Below are positions 28,630-37,876 of a stretch of DNA of 64,000 nt, one piece after another. The DNA comes from an uncultured Desulfuromonadales bacterium (lineage in GTDB: Bacteria > Desulfobacterota > Desulfuromonadia > Geobacterales > Pseudopelobacteraceae). The stretch is from the NCBI GenBank assembly GCA_903868145.1, contig CAIPTY010000080.1, positions 18,074 through 82,073 of the forward strand. The letters are read 5' to 3'. The notes under the pieces were generated by a model, which was not told the DNA's origin, ran no database searches, and saw only the letters and a program-made list of their open reading frames with translations. The position numbers and the translations under genes were made by a program. Numbering within the stretch: position 1 is the stretch's first letter; every line of letters begins with the position of its first letter.

Positions 28630-31077
28630 ATGCCGGACCAAAACGGTACCCATCAGGATCAGAACACGCTGACCTATTTGAGCAAACTGGGCTCAAACCT
28701 CTTCGATTCTGTGATACGGAGGTTTTCAGATCCCCGGACAGCCCGCCGCAACAGGTTTATCCTTCTGGTATCCACTGCCGCGCTGTTGACCATACTCGTC
28801 CTTCCCAATCAGCATTTCTCAACGGTTTCGTTCAAAGTTGGCGATATCGCCACCTCCGATATCCGCGCCACTGACGAGTTTCTGGTCGAAGATCAGGCTC
28901 TGACCGAACAGCGACGGAAGGAAGTCGCCGCCAATGCCCCGGCCATCTACAATTTAAGCGACCGGGTTCCCTCGTACATTGTCGGAAAACTGGAACTGGC
29001 GCTCGCATCAATCCGTACAGAGCGTACGGCTAAAGTCCAGAAGAGCCCTGAAGAATGGCGAAAAATCCTGATACCGCAGCTTGACACAGAGCTGAGCGAC
29101 GCCGATATCCGCGCCCTTACCCGCATCAAGTCTGATACTGCACTCACCGCAGATATCAAAAAGCTGCTGGATGAACTGTATCATCGCAAGATCGTCCTGG
29201 ACGGCAAGGTGTTTCAGACTGACGCCCGTCGCGGCATCGAGATTCTCAGTGATGACGGTCATTTCATCGGGGCCGGAGATTCTACCACCAGTTTCACCGA
29301 AATTGCCGAAGCCCGGAGAATGGTTGCCGGATGGTCGTTTTCGGGACTGGGCGAACCGGGTGACGCCGGCAGACTTTCTGCACTGATTGCCCGCATCCTG
29401 CTGCCCAATTTCTTCTTCAATAAGGAGAGCACCGAAGCCCGCAGTAAATCCGCCATCGAAACGGTTCGCCCCGTGCTTTTCAAGGTGCAGAAGGGCGAAA
29501 TGATCGTCCGGTCAGGCGAACGGATCAGCTCGGAGCAGGCTCGAAAACTGGGTAAAATTTTTCAGGAAAACCGTAATGACAGCCGTATGATGACCGCTGT
29601 CGGCATTTTTGCCCTGGTTCTGGTGCTCTTTTATTTTCCCTACCGGTTCGCCTGCAAAAACATTCGCAAGTTCAACCCCAGCAACAAGGACATCCTGATC
29701 CTGTCGCTGCTGATCATCAGCAGCTTCTTCGTTTTTAAAACTGCGATGCTGATCACCAATAACATCGGCCCTGTGTTTCCCCACATAGATACGCGCAACT
29801 ATTTCTACCTGCTCCCATTTGCCACCGGTGCCATGGTCGTGCGCGTTTTTATCAACTCCGAGGTGGCGCTGGTCTACTGTGCCATCCTTGCCCCATTGCT
29901 GGGCATCATGTTCAACAACAGCATGACTATCGTCATCTACGCCATGATGGGAAGCATCGTCGGGGCTCACGGCATGCGGCAGTGTTCAGACAGGAGCACT
30001 ATCTATGCCGCCGGACTGAAGGTATCCGTAGTTAATCTGGCCCTTGGACTGGCTTTCCAGACCATGAACAACACACTCTTCAGCATGCAGACCGTCTACG
30101 TGGCCATCTTCGCCGTTGTGGGCGGCATTCTCGGTTCCGGCTTCGCGTCCGGTTTAATCCCCGTTATCGAAACCCTTTTCAACTACACCACCGATATCAA
30201 AATGCTGGAGTTGGCGAACCTCAATTCACCGCTGCTGCGGGATCTGATGGTACGGGCGCCCGGCACCTACCACCACAGCGTTGTGGTAGGCAACCTGGTC
30301 GAGGCCGCCGCCGAGTCAATCGGCGCCAACCCATTGCTGGCAAGGGTCGCCGCCTACTACCACGATATCGGCAAGGCATCAAAACCGCTCTATTTCATCG
30401 AGAACCAGGGGGGTGAGGAAAATCGCCATGACAAGCTGACCCCGAGTATGAGCGCCCTGATACTGATCTCACACATCAAGGAAGGAGCTGAACTTGCGCG
30501 GGAAAAGCACCTCGGACAGCCGATTATCGACATCATCCGCCAGCACCATGGCACGGGCCTGATCAAATTTTTCTACGACCGGGCCAAGTCACAGGCCAGG
30601 GGTACCGGCCAGATTGTGGAAGAGAAGGATTTTCGCTATCCGGGCCCCAAACCCCAGACCAGGGAGGCCGGCATTGTCATGCTGGCCGACTGCGTTGAGG
30701 CTGCTTCACGCACATTGGTCAATCCAACACCCGACCGGATTCAGGGACTGGTTCAAAACATCATCAACCGGATCTTTACCGATGGCCAACTGGACGAATG
30801 CGAGTTGACCCTCAAAAACCTGCATGAAATTGCAAAAAGCTTTAACCGCATCCTGAACGGCATATTCCACCATCGTATCGATTACCCCGACCCGGCTTAC
30901 AAGGGGGGCAACGGGATTAAAAAGCAGGAACATCGAACGGATACAGGCGAACATTCCAGACACGGAGACATGCAGAGTGACCATATTGTTGAGCAACCGC
31001 CAGAGAAGGCATCGGATCAGTCCCCGTCATATCAAAAAGGCAGCGGGGAGGATCTTAAGCGGCTTGGGATGTTCTGA
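28630..31077 (+). CDS. pgpH: PgpH-like 7TM-HD cyclic-di-AMP phosphodiesterase
   Basis: An 815-residue membrane protein of the 7TMR-HD family. An N-terminal span (near 37-55) leads to a large extracytoplasmic 7TMR-HDED domain (about 60-320). Seven transmembrane segments (about 320-500) follow, then a cytoplasmic HD phosphohydrolase domain with H578-D579 in YYHDIGK and a TYHHSVVVGNL metal-site segment. In other bacteria PgpH degrades c-di-AMP; whether this organism makes c-di-AMP is not shown here. The last ~34 codons overlap ybeY. Confidence 0.88.
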   Translation: MPDQNGTHQDQNTLTYLSKLGSNLFDSVIRRFSDPRTARRNRFILLVSTAALLTILVLPNQHFSTVSFKVGDIATSDIRATDEFLVEDQALTEQRRKEVAANAPAIYNLSDRVPSYIVGKLELALASIRTERTAKVQKSPEEWRKILIPQLDTELSDADIRALTRIKSDTALTADIKKLLDELYHRKIVLDGKVFQTDARRGIEILSDDGHFIGAGDSTTSFTEIAEARRMVAGWSFSGLGEPGDAGRLSALIARILLPNFFFNKESTEARSKSAIETVRPVLFKVQKGEMIVRSGERISSEQARKLGKIFQENRNDSRMMTAVGIFALVLVLFYFPYRFACKNIRKFNPSNKDILILSLLIISSFFVFKTAMLITNNIGPVFPHIDTRNYFYLLPFATGAMVVRVFINSEVALVYCAILAPLLGIMFNNSMTIVIYAMMGSIVGAHGMRQCSDRSTIYAAGLKVSVVNLALGLAFQTMNNTLFSMQTVYVAIFAVVGGILGSGFASGLIPVIETLFNYTTDIKMLELANLNSPLLRDLMVRAPGTYHHSVVVGNLVEAAAESIGANPLLARVAAYYHDIGKASKPLYFIENQGGEENRHDKLTPSMSALILISHIKEGAELAREKHLGQPIIDIIRQHHGTGLIKFFYDRAKSQARGTGQIVEEKDFRYPGPKPQTREAGIVMLADCVEAASRTLVNPTPDRIQGLVQNIINRIFTDGQLDECELTLKNLHEIAKSFNRILNGIFHHRIDYPDPAYKGGNGIKKQEHRTDTGEHSRHGDMQSDHIVEQPPEKASDQSPSYQKGSGEDLKRLGMF

Positions 31078-31447
31078 AGAGACCGAACTATCCGTCTCGA
31101 TCGTTGGAGACCGCTCCATACGCCGCATCAACCGCAATTATCTTGCGAAGGACCATCCGACCAACGTGATCTCGTTTTCACTCCGGGAAGGAGATTGCGG
31201 TGCCATCAACAGCCACCTTCTGGGCGATGTCATCATTTCTGCCGACACCGCTGCACGGGAGGCGGAAACAGGCGGTATTGATACGGGCGAGAGGCTTCTG
31301 TTCCTGCTCATGCACGGCATCCTCCACCTGTGCGGTTATGACCACGAACGCAGCGGCGAGGCCGAGGCCCGGAGAATGGAATCAAAGGAGAAGGAACTAT
31401 TCAGAACTCTGAAGAAGGAAGGGTTGTTAAACCCGACCGGTTCATAG
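30977..31447 (+). CDS. ybeY: Endoribonuclease YbeY
   Basis: Single-strand endoribonuclease for 16S rRNA maturation and ribosome quality control (156 aa). The zinc motif HGILHLCGYDH supplies H113, H117 and H123. The frame begins at GTG 30977 behind GGAG, so it overlaps the end of pgpH by 101 bases in another frame. Homology (ETELSVSIVGDRSIRRINR) starts only near residue 35, but no later canonical start precedes it, which supports the overlap. Confidence 0.9.
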   Translation: MTILLSNRQRRHRISPRHIKKAAGRILSGLGCSEETELSVSIVGDRSIRRINRNYLAKDHPTNVISFSLREGDCGAINSHLLGDVIISADTAAREAETGGIDTGERLLFLLMHGILHLCGYDHERSGEAEARRMESKEKELFRTLKKEGLLNPTGS

Positions 31448-31503
31448 ATTCGGCCAACTGTGCCATCGAAGGCATCCTGCATGCCGCACGCACGGAAAAG
31501 CAT

Positions 31504-32136
31504 ATGCGCAGGCACTTTATTGCGGCCGTTGCGGTGTTGCTGGCCGCCCTTTTTCTGCGGGTGCAACCCCTGGAATTCGCCCTGCTGGCTCTCTCCATCC
31601 TGTTCGTGCTGTTTGCAGAGCTTATGAATACAGCGGTTGAAGCCGTTGTAGACCTGGTTTCACCGGGCTTTCATCCTCTGGCCAAGATTGCCAAGGACAC
31701 CGCCGCCGGTGCGGTGCTGATGGCGGCCTGCGGGGCTGCAATCATGGGCTACCTGACCCTGGCCACGTATGTCATGCCGCCGTATCGGGAGGTTCTCGTC
31801 ATGTTCGGAGCTCCATCCGACCTAGGTACAATCGTTTCCGTTCTGGTCGTCACCATCGCCGTTATCATGGTAAAAGCGTTGACAGGCACCGGCTCGCCGC
31901 TTCATGGCGGTATTCCGAGCGGCCACGCAGCGGTGGCCTTTTCCATCGCCACGGCAATTTCGCTCAACACGCGGGACCCGCTGATTTCACTGCTCTGCCT
32001 CGCTCTCGCTGCCATGGTCAGCCACTCACGGCTGCTGATGCGGATTCATACCCTGCGCGAACTGGCGCTCGGTTCCTTCATCGGCGCCGGGATTACCATC
32101 ATAGTCATGCTGATATTCAAATCAATCGGAGGATGA
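31504..32136 (+). CDS. DgkA-PAP2 fusion: diacylglycerol kinase plus phosphatase
   Basis: The first part is a DgkA-like kinase (three spans, signature ELMNTAVEAVVDLV near residues 38-51). The second is a PAP2 acid phosphatase-like domain (GGIPSGHAAVAFS, and a SHSRLLMRIHT motif near 177-187). It may phosphorylate undecaprenol or diacylglycerol, and dephosphorylate a lipid phosphate. The given ATG is only the first canonical start. Clear DgkA homology (RFIDSANCAIEGILHAARTE) is encoded just upstream from about 31438, in a frame without ATG, GTG or TTG. An ATT at 31399, eight bases after AAGGAG, is a possible true start. The stop overlaps the next gene. Confidence 0.82.
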   Translation: MRRHFIAAVAVLLAALFLRVQPLEFALLALSILFVLFAELMNTAVEAVVDLVSPGFHPLAKIAKDTAAGAVLMAACGAAIMGYLTLATYVMPPYREVLVMFGAPSDLGTIVSVLVVTIAVIMVKALTGTGSPLHGGIPSGHAAVAFSIATAISLNTRDPLISLLCLALAAMVSHSRLLMRIHTLRELALGSFIGAGITIIVMLIFKSIGG

Positions 32137-32999
32137 AACCAGTGGAAGAGGGCGGTAGTAGGAAGTCCGGTTTTATCGAACTGGTCAGCCGGTTCGTGAC
32201 CGGACGCAAAAAGATTACCGAAGAAGAGATTCACGATTTTATCGAAGCGAGTGCGGAAGAAGGATTGGTAAACGAAGAAGAGAGCGAGATGATCCGCTCA
32301 ATTTTTTCACTCCGCACGACAGTGGTGCGCGAGATCATGGTTCCCCGCACCGACATGGCCTGTGTGGGAACGGAGGCCACCGTCCGGGAGGTGCTGGATA
32401 CGATCATCGCCTGCGGCCACTCCCGCATCCCGGTGTACGAACAGAGCATCGACAATATCATCGGCCTGCTCTACGCCAAGGATCTTCTCAAGCATTGGGG
32501 AGACGACGAAGAAGGAGTTCAGGTGCGTTCCATCATGCGCGCACCGTACTTCATACCCGAGACAAAAAATCTTGAGCAGCTTCTGCAGGAGTTCAAGCGC
32601 AAACGGGTTCATCTGGCCATCGTGATAGACGAGTACGGCGGCACGTCAGGCCTGATAACCATCGAAGACCTGCTGGAGCAGATCGTGGGTGACATCCAGG
32701 ACGAGTACGACCGCGAGGAAGCGCTCTTCTGCGTCAACGCTGACGGATCCATTACCGCCGACGGCCGCATGCCGGTTGAAGAACTCGAAGAACATTTTGA
32801 TGTTGAGATCGAACGAGACAAGTTTGATTCCGTCGGAGGCCTGATTTTTCATCTTACGGGAAAAATCCCCGCTGCCGGTGATGTCATTGAAGGCGTCGGT
32901 CTGAATCTGGCCATACTGGAAGCCGACGAACGCAGGATCAAAAAAGTCTGCATCGCCCGTATCGTCTCGACTGCAGAATCAAAGCAGGGTGGCGAATGA
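32133..32999 (+). CDS. CorC/HlyC-type CBS-domain protein
   Basis: A 288-residue cytoplasmic protein: short acidic N terminus, a pair of CBS domains (about 70-190, beginning [10 protein letters not shown] and containing [22 protein letters not shown]) and a C-terminal CorC/HlyC transporter-associated domain (200-280). Relatives are linked to Mg/Co efflux or lipid homeostasis. It starts within the dgkA stop (ATGA) and ends in another ATGA overlap with lnt, so translation is coupled. Confidence 0.9.
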   Translation: MKPVEEGGSRKSGFIELVSRFVTGRKKITEEEIHDFIEASAEEGLVNEEESEMIRSIFSLRTTVVREIMVPRTDMACVGTEATVREVLDTIIACGHSRIPVYEQSIDNIIGLLYAKDLLKHWGDDEEGVQVRSIMRAPYFIPETKNLEQLLQEFKRKRVHLAIVIDEYGGTSGLITIEDLLEQIVGDIQDEYDREEALFCVNADGSITADGRMPVEELEEHFDVEIERDKFDSVGGLIFHLTGKIPAAGDVIEGVGLNLAILEADERRIKKVCIARIVSTAESKQGGE

Positions 33000-34564
33000 T
33001 CGTTCGCGATCTGTCAATCCGGCTGGCTCAGATGTTTGACCGCCCGGGTCTGCTTGCAATGCTGTCCGGCACGTTGATAGCGCTCTCCTTCCCCAGCATC
33101 GGTCTTTCATTTCTCGCCTGGGTGGCACTGGTGCCCCTCCTGATCGCCCTGGAAGGGGTATCAGTCCGCAGGGCGTTCCGGCTGGGTCTCACCTGTGGCG
33201 TGGTCGCCTACACCGGCATTTTGTACTGGATCAACATCGTCATCGTCTATTACGGACACCTGCCCTGGGCGGCCAGTATCCCGGTCTGGTCGGTGCTGAT
33301 ACTCTGGATGGCGCTGTTTTACGGTGCCGCGGCCATGCTGGCGTGCGCCGGTGAAAAGGTCGGCATAAAGCCGGTTTTCAGCCTGCCGGTTGCCTGGGTG
33401 GCCGGGGATATGATCCGCTCCGTGATCATGACCGGGGCTCCCTGGTCCATGCTGGGACACTCCCAGTACCGCATACTCCCCCTGATCCAGATCGCCGACA
33501 TCTGCGGCGTATATGGCATAACCCTGCTGATCGTACTGGCAAATGTGATTCTCTACCGCGTCATAAGAGCCGTTTCCGGGGCAGGCGTTCCCTATCCGGT
33601 CAAGAGCGCTCTGCTGCTGCTGGTTCTGCTGATAGCGACCCTTTTTTACGGTTTCAACCGCCTGACCAGCGTGAATGCTTCAGTGGCAGCCCCGCTCCGC
33701 GTCGCCCTGATTCAGGGCAACATCGCCCAGGATGTCAAGTGGAGCCAGGCTTTTCGGGACGAAACTCTGGACATCTATGAACGGCTGACCCGTGAAGCGG
33801 CAAAGGGAGGGGTCGATCTGGTGGTCTGGCCGGAGAGCGCGGTTCCCTTCTTCCTCCAGGACGAGCTGCAGCATGCCGAACGAATCAAAAGGCTGGCGCG
33901 TGATATTTCGGCATACATGATCATCGGCAGTCCGGCCCATGAGGTGCGTAACGGGAAACGGGTCTACCTGAACAGCGCCTTCGCCCTGTCGCCATCCGGT
34001 GACATCATCGGCAGGAGCGACAAGATTCACCTGGTTCCTTTCGGCGAATATGTGCCGCTGGGAAAATTCTTCCCCTTTGTCACCAAGCTTGTGGCGGGTA
34101 TCGGCGATTTTTCACCCGGCGAGCGGGCCACACCGCTGGCAATCGGTCAGACCCGCATAGGTACACTGGTATGTGCCGAGGCAGTATTTCCGGAGCTGGG
34201 ACGTTCTTACGCCAATAATGGCGCCCGCATTCTGGCAAATATCACCAACGATGCCTGGTTTGGCCGTTCCTCGGCTCCCTACCAGCATCTCTCCATCGCC
34301 GTTTTCAGAGCCGTTGAGACACGTACACCGCTGATTCGTGCCGCCAACACCGGTATAACCGCCTTTGTGGACCAGAACGGTCATATTAAAACCATGACCG
34401 GGCTGTTTGTGGAGGGGTTCCGTATCGGCGAAGTCAGACCGGGAAGCGGTGATTCGATCTATCTGAAAATCGGTGATGCACCCGCCTGGCTGTGTGTGCT
34501 GCTGACCGCCGGGCTGGTTGTGATGATCCGGATCAGACGAAAAAATATCATACCGAAGGAGTAG
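32996..34564 (+). CDS. lnt: Apolipoprotein N-acyltransferase
   Basis: Adds the third acyl chain to the N-terminal Cys of lipoproteins at the periplasmic face of the inner membrane. The 522-residue protein has about six N-terminal membrane spans (residues 20-220), a nitrilase-like domain (230-480) and a last span near the C terminus. The catalytic triad is E280 in [10 protein letters not shown]343 in [11 protein letters not shown] and C393 in VCAEAVFPE. The order CBS protein-lnt matches many Gram-negative genomes (corC-lnt). Confidence 0.96.
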   Translation: MIVRDLSIRLAQMFDRPGLLAMLSGTLIALSFPSIGLSFLAWVALVPLLIALEGVSVRRAFRLGLTCGVVAYTGILYWINIVIVYYGHLPWAASIPVWSVLILWMALFYGAAAMLACAGEKVGIKPVFSLPVAWVAGDMIRSVIMTGAPWSMLGHSQYRILPLIQIADICGVYGITLLIVLANVILYRVIRAVSGAGVPYPVKSALLLLVLLIATLFYGFNRLTSVNASVAAPLRVALIQGNIAQDVKWSQAFRDETLDIYERLTREAAKGGVDLVVWPESAVPFFLQDELQHAERIKRLARDISAYMIIGSPAHEVRNGKRVYLNSAFALSPSGDIIGRSDKIHLVPFGEYVPLGKFFPFVTKLVAGIGDFSPGERATPLAIGQTRIGTLVCAEAVFPELGRSYANNGARILANITNDAWFGRSSAPYQHLSIAVFRAVETRTPLIRAANTGITAFVDQNGHIKTMTGLFVEGFRIGEVRPGSGDSIYLKIGDAPAWLCVLLTAGLVVMIRIRRKNIIPKE

Positions 34565-34567
34565 ACC

Positions 34568-35687
34568 ATGTTTCGTGAGGAAATTGCACGGCTGAATGAC
34601 TATGAAGAGCGCACCGCCAAGCTCCGGGGGTCACTTTGACGTAGAGACCAAACGTGAATCGATCCAGGAGATCGAGTCGATCATGGCGGTTCCGGGATTC
34701 TGGGATGATACCGCAAAATCCCAGCATATTATTCGGGAACGCACCGCACTGGAAAAAATCGTTCAGATGTGGGACTCACTCACCAGGCAGATCGAAGACC
34801 TGCGGGTGATGATAGAACTGGGTGAAGAAGCACAGGATGGCCAGGCACTGGCCGAGGTTGCAGCCATGAACGACCGGCTCCAGCAGGTGCTTGATTCGGC
34901 CGAGTTTCAGCGGATGCTTTCCGGGCCGCATGACCGCAACTCGTGCTTTATTTCGATCAACCCCGGCGCCGGTGGCACGGAATCCCAGGACTGGGCCGAG
35001 ATGATCTTGCGCATGTACCTGCGTTACTGTGAGAAAAAAGGGTGGAAGACCACCATCACCGACTATCAGGATGGTGACGAAGCCGGACTCAAATCGGTCA
35101 CCTTCAACGTTACGGGTGAATACGCCTACGGCCATCTCAAGGCCGAAGCGGGCATCCACCGCCTGGTGCGCATCTCTCCTTTTGACAGCAATGCGCGCCG
35201 CCACACATCCTTCGCTTCGATGTACGCCTTTCCGGAAATCGAGGAAGAGGACATCGATATCAAAATCAGCGATACCGATCTGAAGATAGACACCTTCCGT
35301 TCCGGCGGAGCCGGTGGCCAGCACGTCAATACCACAGACTCCGCCGTACGGATAACCCATATTCCCAGCGGTATCATCGTCGCCTGCCAGAGCGAGCGCA
35401 GCCAGATCTCCAACCGTGCCACCGCCATGAAGGTGCTGCGCGCCAGGCTGTATGAGCGTGAGGTCGAAAATCGAAAGGACAAGGCTAACGAGATTGCTGC
35501 CGAGAAGAAGGATATCGCCTGGGGCAGCCAGATTCGCTCCTACGTGCTGCACCCCTATAAAATGGTCAAAGACCTGCGCACCGGCGTGGAGACCGGCAAC
35601 ACAGACGCCGTGCTTGATGGCGGACTGGAGGATTTTGTGGTCGCTTATCTGATGGGTGTCAGACGCAATGTCACCGATGCGGAATAA
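34568..35687 (+). CDS. prfB: Peptide chain release factor 2, programmed +1 frameshift
   Basis: Recognises UGA and UAA stop codons. Translation starts at ATG 34568, reads 23 codons and meets an in-frame TGA at 34637-34639 in the context CGGGGGTCACTTTGAC. A +1 shift at CTT-T joins the second frame at GAC (34638), giving 372 residues. The Shine-Dalgarno-like GGGGG and CTT TGA C are the classic autoregulatory site. Later landmarks are ISPFDSNARRHTSF (the SPF stop-recognition tripeptide) and the GGQ of SGGAGGQHVNT. It follows lnt by three bases. Confidence 0.96.
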
Positions 35688-35732
35688 TTTGTTCTTTACT
35701 CCACTAACTACTTTTGGATACTATCTCACACC

Positions 35733-36569
35733 ATGAAACGTGCCGTAATCATAACTCTGCTGCTTCTGGCCGTGGCCCTGCCTGCCATAGCGGCCAAATC
35801 AGAAGGTCTCAGCCGTATCGGCTATGCCATCCAGATGGGCGCCTTCTCCGACGTGAAGAATGCCGAGCGTTTCACCGCACGGCTCCAGGCCAAAGGTATC
35901 GAGGCCTTTTACTTTCGCAAGGACAATGGCGTCTACGCGGTGCGATTCGGTGATTTCCCATCCAGGGAGAAGGCTCGCACCGCTGCAAACAGACTTGTGG
36001 CAGACCGTCTGATTGACTCCTATTATATTGCCCCGCCCAATGAGATTGTTTTTGTCAAACCACTGGGACCTGTCTGGCAGAAAACGCGCCCGCCAGAGAT
36101 CACAGCGCCGCCTGACAGACCACGCTCCGACACCACCAGGCCGATTGAACCGCACGATACGCCGCCCCCGAAAACCACCGCAAAGGGCGACAGGGATATG
36201 GGTGCCATTGCCGCCCGGACTGCCGAACGTTTTGTCGGCATTCCCTATCGCTGGGGCGGTGAGAACGTCGTCGACGGCATGGACTGCAGCGGTTTCGTCC
36301 GCGCGGTCTACAACCTGTGCGGCCTCAGCATCCCGCGCACCTCGCGCGACCAGTTCAAGGCCGGTGAACCGGTTCTCAAGAACGACCTGCGCGAGGGGGA
36401 TCTGGTGTTTTTCGGCTCATCCGAGGAGACCATCAGTCATGTCGGCATCTATGTGGGCAATCGCAAGTTCGTCCACGCCCCCCGCCGGGGTGAGGATATC
36501 CGCGTGACCTCCGTCGAGGAGAGTTATTTCGAAAGACGCTTCATGGGCGGAAGAAGGTATTTTCAGTAG
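35733..36569 (+). CDS. SPOR and NlpC/P60 cell-wall hydrolase
   Basis: A 278-residue secreted protein. Signal peptide 1-21; a SPOR-like repeat at about 30-105 (YAIQMGAFSDVKNAERFTARL, then VYAVRFGDF) that binds denuded glycan; a Pro/Thr-rich linker; and an NlpC/P60 peptidase (about 155-278). The catalytic residues are C185 in MDCSGFV, H236 in SHVGIY and H248 in FVHAPR. It should cut peptide bonds in peptidoglycan. Signal peptide and start are clear. Confidence 0.92.
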   Translation: MKRAVIITLLLLAVALPAIAAKSEGLSRIGYAIQMGAFSDVKNAERFTARLQAKGIEAFYFRKDNGVYAVRFGDFPSREKARTAANRLVADRLIDSYYIAPPNEIVFVKPLGPVWQKTRPPEITAPPDRPRSDTTRPIEPHDTPPPKTTAKGDRDMGAIAARTAERFVGIPYRWGGENVVDGMDCSGFVRAVYNLCGLSIPRTSRDQFKAGEPVLKNDLREGDLVFFGSSEETISHVGIYVGNRKFVHAPRRGEDIRVTSVEESYFERRFMGGRRYFQ

Positions 36570-36582
36570 CACCGAGGACACC

Positions 36583-37824
36583 ATGGCCATCATCAAACCA
36601 TTCCGGGCACTGCGCCCCCCTGCAATACATGCTGAAAGTGTGGCCGCCCTCCCCTACGATGTGATGAACGTCGAAGAAGCACGCGGGATGGCGGCCGGCA
36701 ATCCGTACAGCTTCCTCCATGTCTCACGCCCCGAGATCGATCTGCCTGGCGATATCGACTGTCACGACGAGCCGGTCTACGTGCAGGGGCAGAGGAATCT
36801 AGCGGAATTCATCCGGCAGGATATTCTGGTTCAGGATCGCCGTGACTGCTACTACGTCTACCGCCAGAAGATGGGAAACATCATGCAGACAGGTCTGGTG
36901 GCCTGCACCAGTGTGGATGACTACCAGAGCGGCGTGATAAAGAAGCACGAGCATACCAGACCCGACAAGGAAGACGACCGCGTCAGGCATATCGATTATC
37001 TGAACGCCAACGACGAGCCGGTTTTTTATATCTCCCGTACCTGCGGCGAGGTGGAGGGTATTATCGAAGGGGTGAGCAACGGGCTGCCCGAATACGACTT
37101 TGTCTGCGATGACGGTGTCGGTCACACCGTCTGGGTGATATGCGATACGATGGTGATCGAGCGTCTGACGACACTGTTCGCGGCGATTCCGCGTTTGTAC
37201 GTGGCCGACGGGCACCACCGCAGCGCAGCCGCCGGCCGGGTGCGGGAGCTCCGCAAAAGCGATAACTCCGCACATAACGGACGGGAGGAGTACAACTTTT
37301 TTCTGACCGTGATCTTCCCGGAGAACCAGCTCAACATAATGCCCTATAACCGGGTGCTTAAAGATCTTAATGGCCTGAGTGCCGTAGAACTTATCACCCG
37401 CTTGAAAAACCACTTTGACATCGTACACGCACAGCACCCGGTCGTTCCTGAAAAACGCCACCATTTCGGGATGTACCTGGATGGAACCTGGTATCACCTG
37501 CACGCCAGAGACTCCATCGTCAACGAAGCCGACACGGTCAACCGGCTGGATGTCTCCATCCTCCAGCACAACGTGCTCAGTTCTCTGCTCGGCATCCACA
37601 ACCCCCGCACCGACAAGCGCATTCACTTCGTCGGCGGAATACGGGGCAACGAAGAGCTGGTCAAGCTGGTTGATTCAGGCGAATGTGCCGTAGCCTTCTC
37701 ACTCTACCCAACCTCCATCCACGAGCTGATCGAACTGGCAGACCAGGATCAGATCATGCCGCCCAAATCGACCTGGTTCGAACCGAAGCTCCGCAGCGGA
37801 CTGTTTGTGCACCTGTTGAGTTAG
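36583..37824 (+). CDS. DUF1015 family protein
   Basis: A 413-residue soluble protein matching DUF1015: MAIIKPFRALRP, ALPYDVMNVEEAR, SFLHVSRPEIDLP, IKKHEHTRPDKEDDR, and YVADGHHRSAAAGRV. Some relatives have been linked to SerK-type kinase activity by the ADGHHR motif, but function here is unproven. It begins 13 bases after the NlpC gene. Confidence 0.9.
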   Translation: MAIIKPFRALRPPAIHAESVAALPYDVMNVEEARGMAAGNPYSFLHVSRPEIDLPGDIDCHDEPVYVQGQRNLAEFIRQDILVQDRRDCYYVYRQKMGNIMQTGLVACTSVDDYQSGVIKKHEHTRPDKEDDRVRHIDYLNANDEPVFYISRTCGEVEGIIEGVSNGLPEYDFVCDDGVGHTVWVICDTMVIERLTTLFAAIPRLYVADGHHRSAAAGRVRELRKSDNSAHNGREEYNFFLTVIFPENQLNIMPYNRVLKDLNGLSAVELITRLKNHFDIVHAQHPVVPEKRHHFGMYLDGTWYHLHARDSIVNEADTVNRLDVSILQHNVLSSLLGIHNPRTDKRIHFVGGIRGNEELVKLVDSGECAVAFSLYPTSIHELIELADQDQIMPPKSTWFEPKLRSGLFVHLLS

Positions 37825-37876
37825 CTCGCAGAATGAACGTTAGAAAAGGTGCCAGAGCCATTGTAGAGATAGAACC

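Noticed and set aside
34568..34640. prfB stop codon as a sequencing error or frameshift mutation
   Set aside because: The sequence context is the well-known programmed +1 frameshift site.
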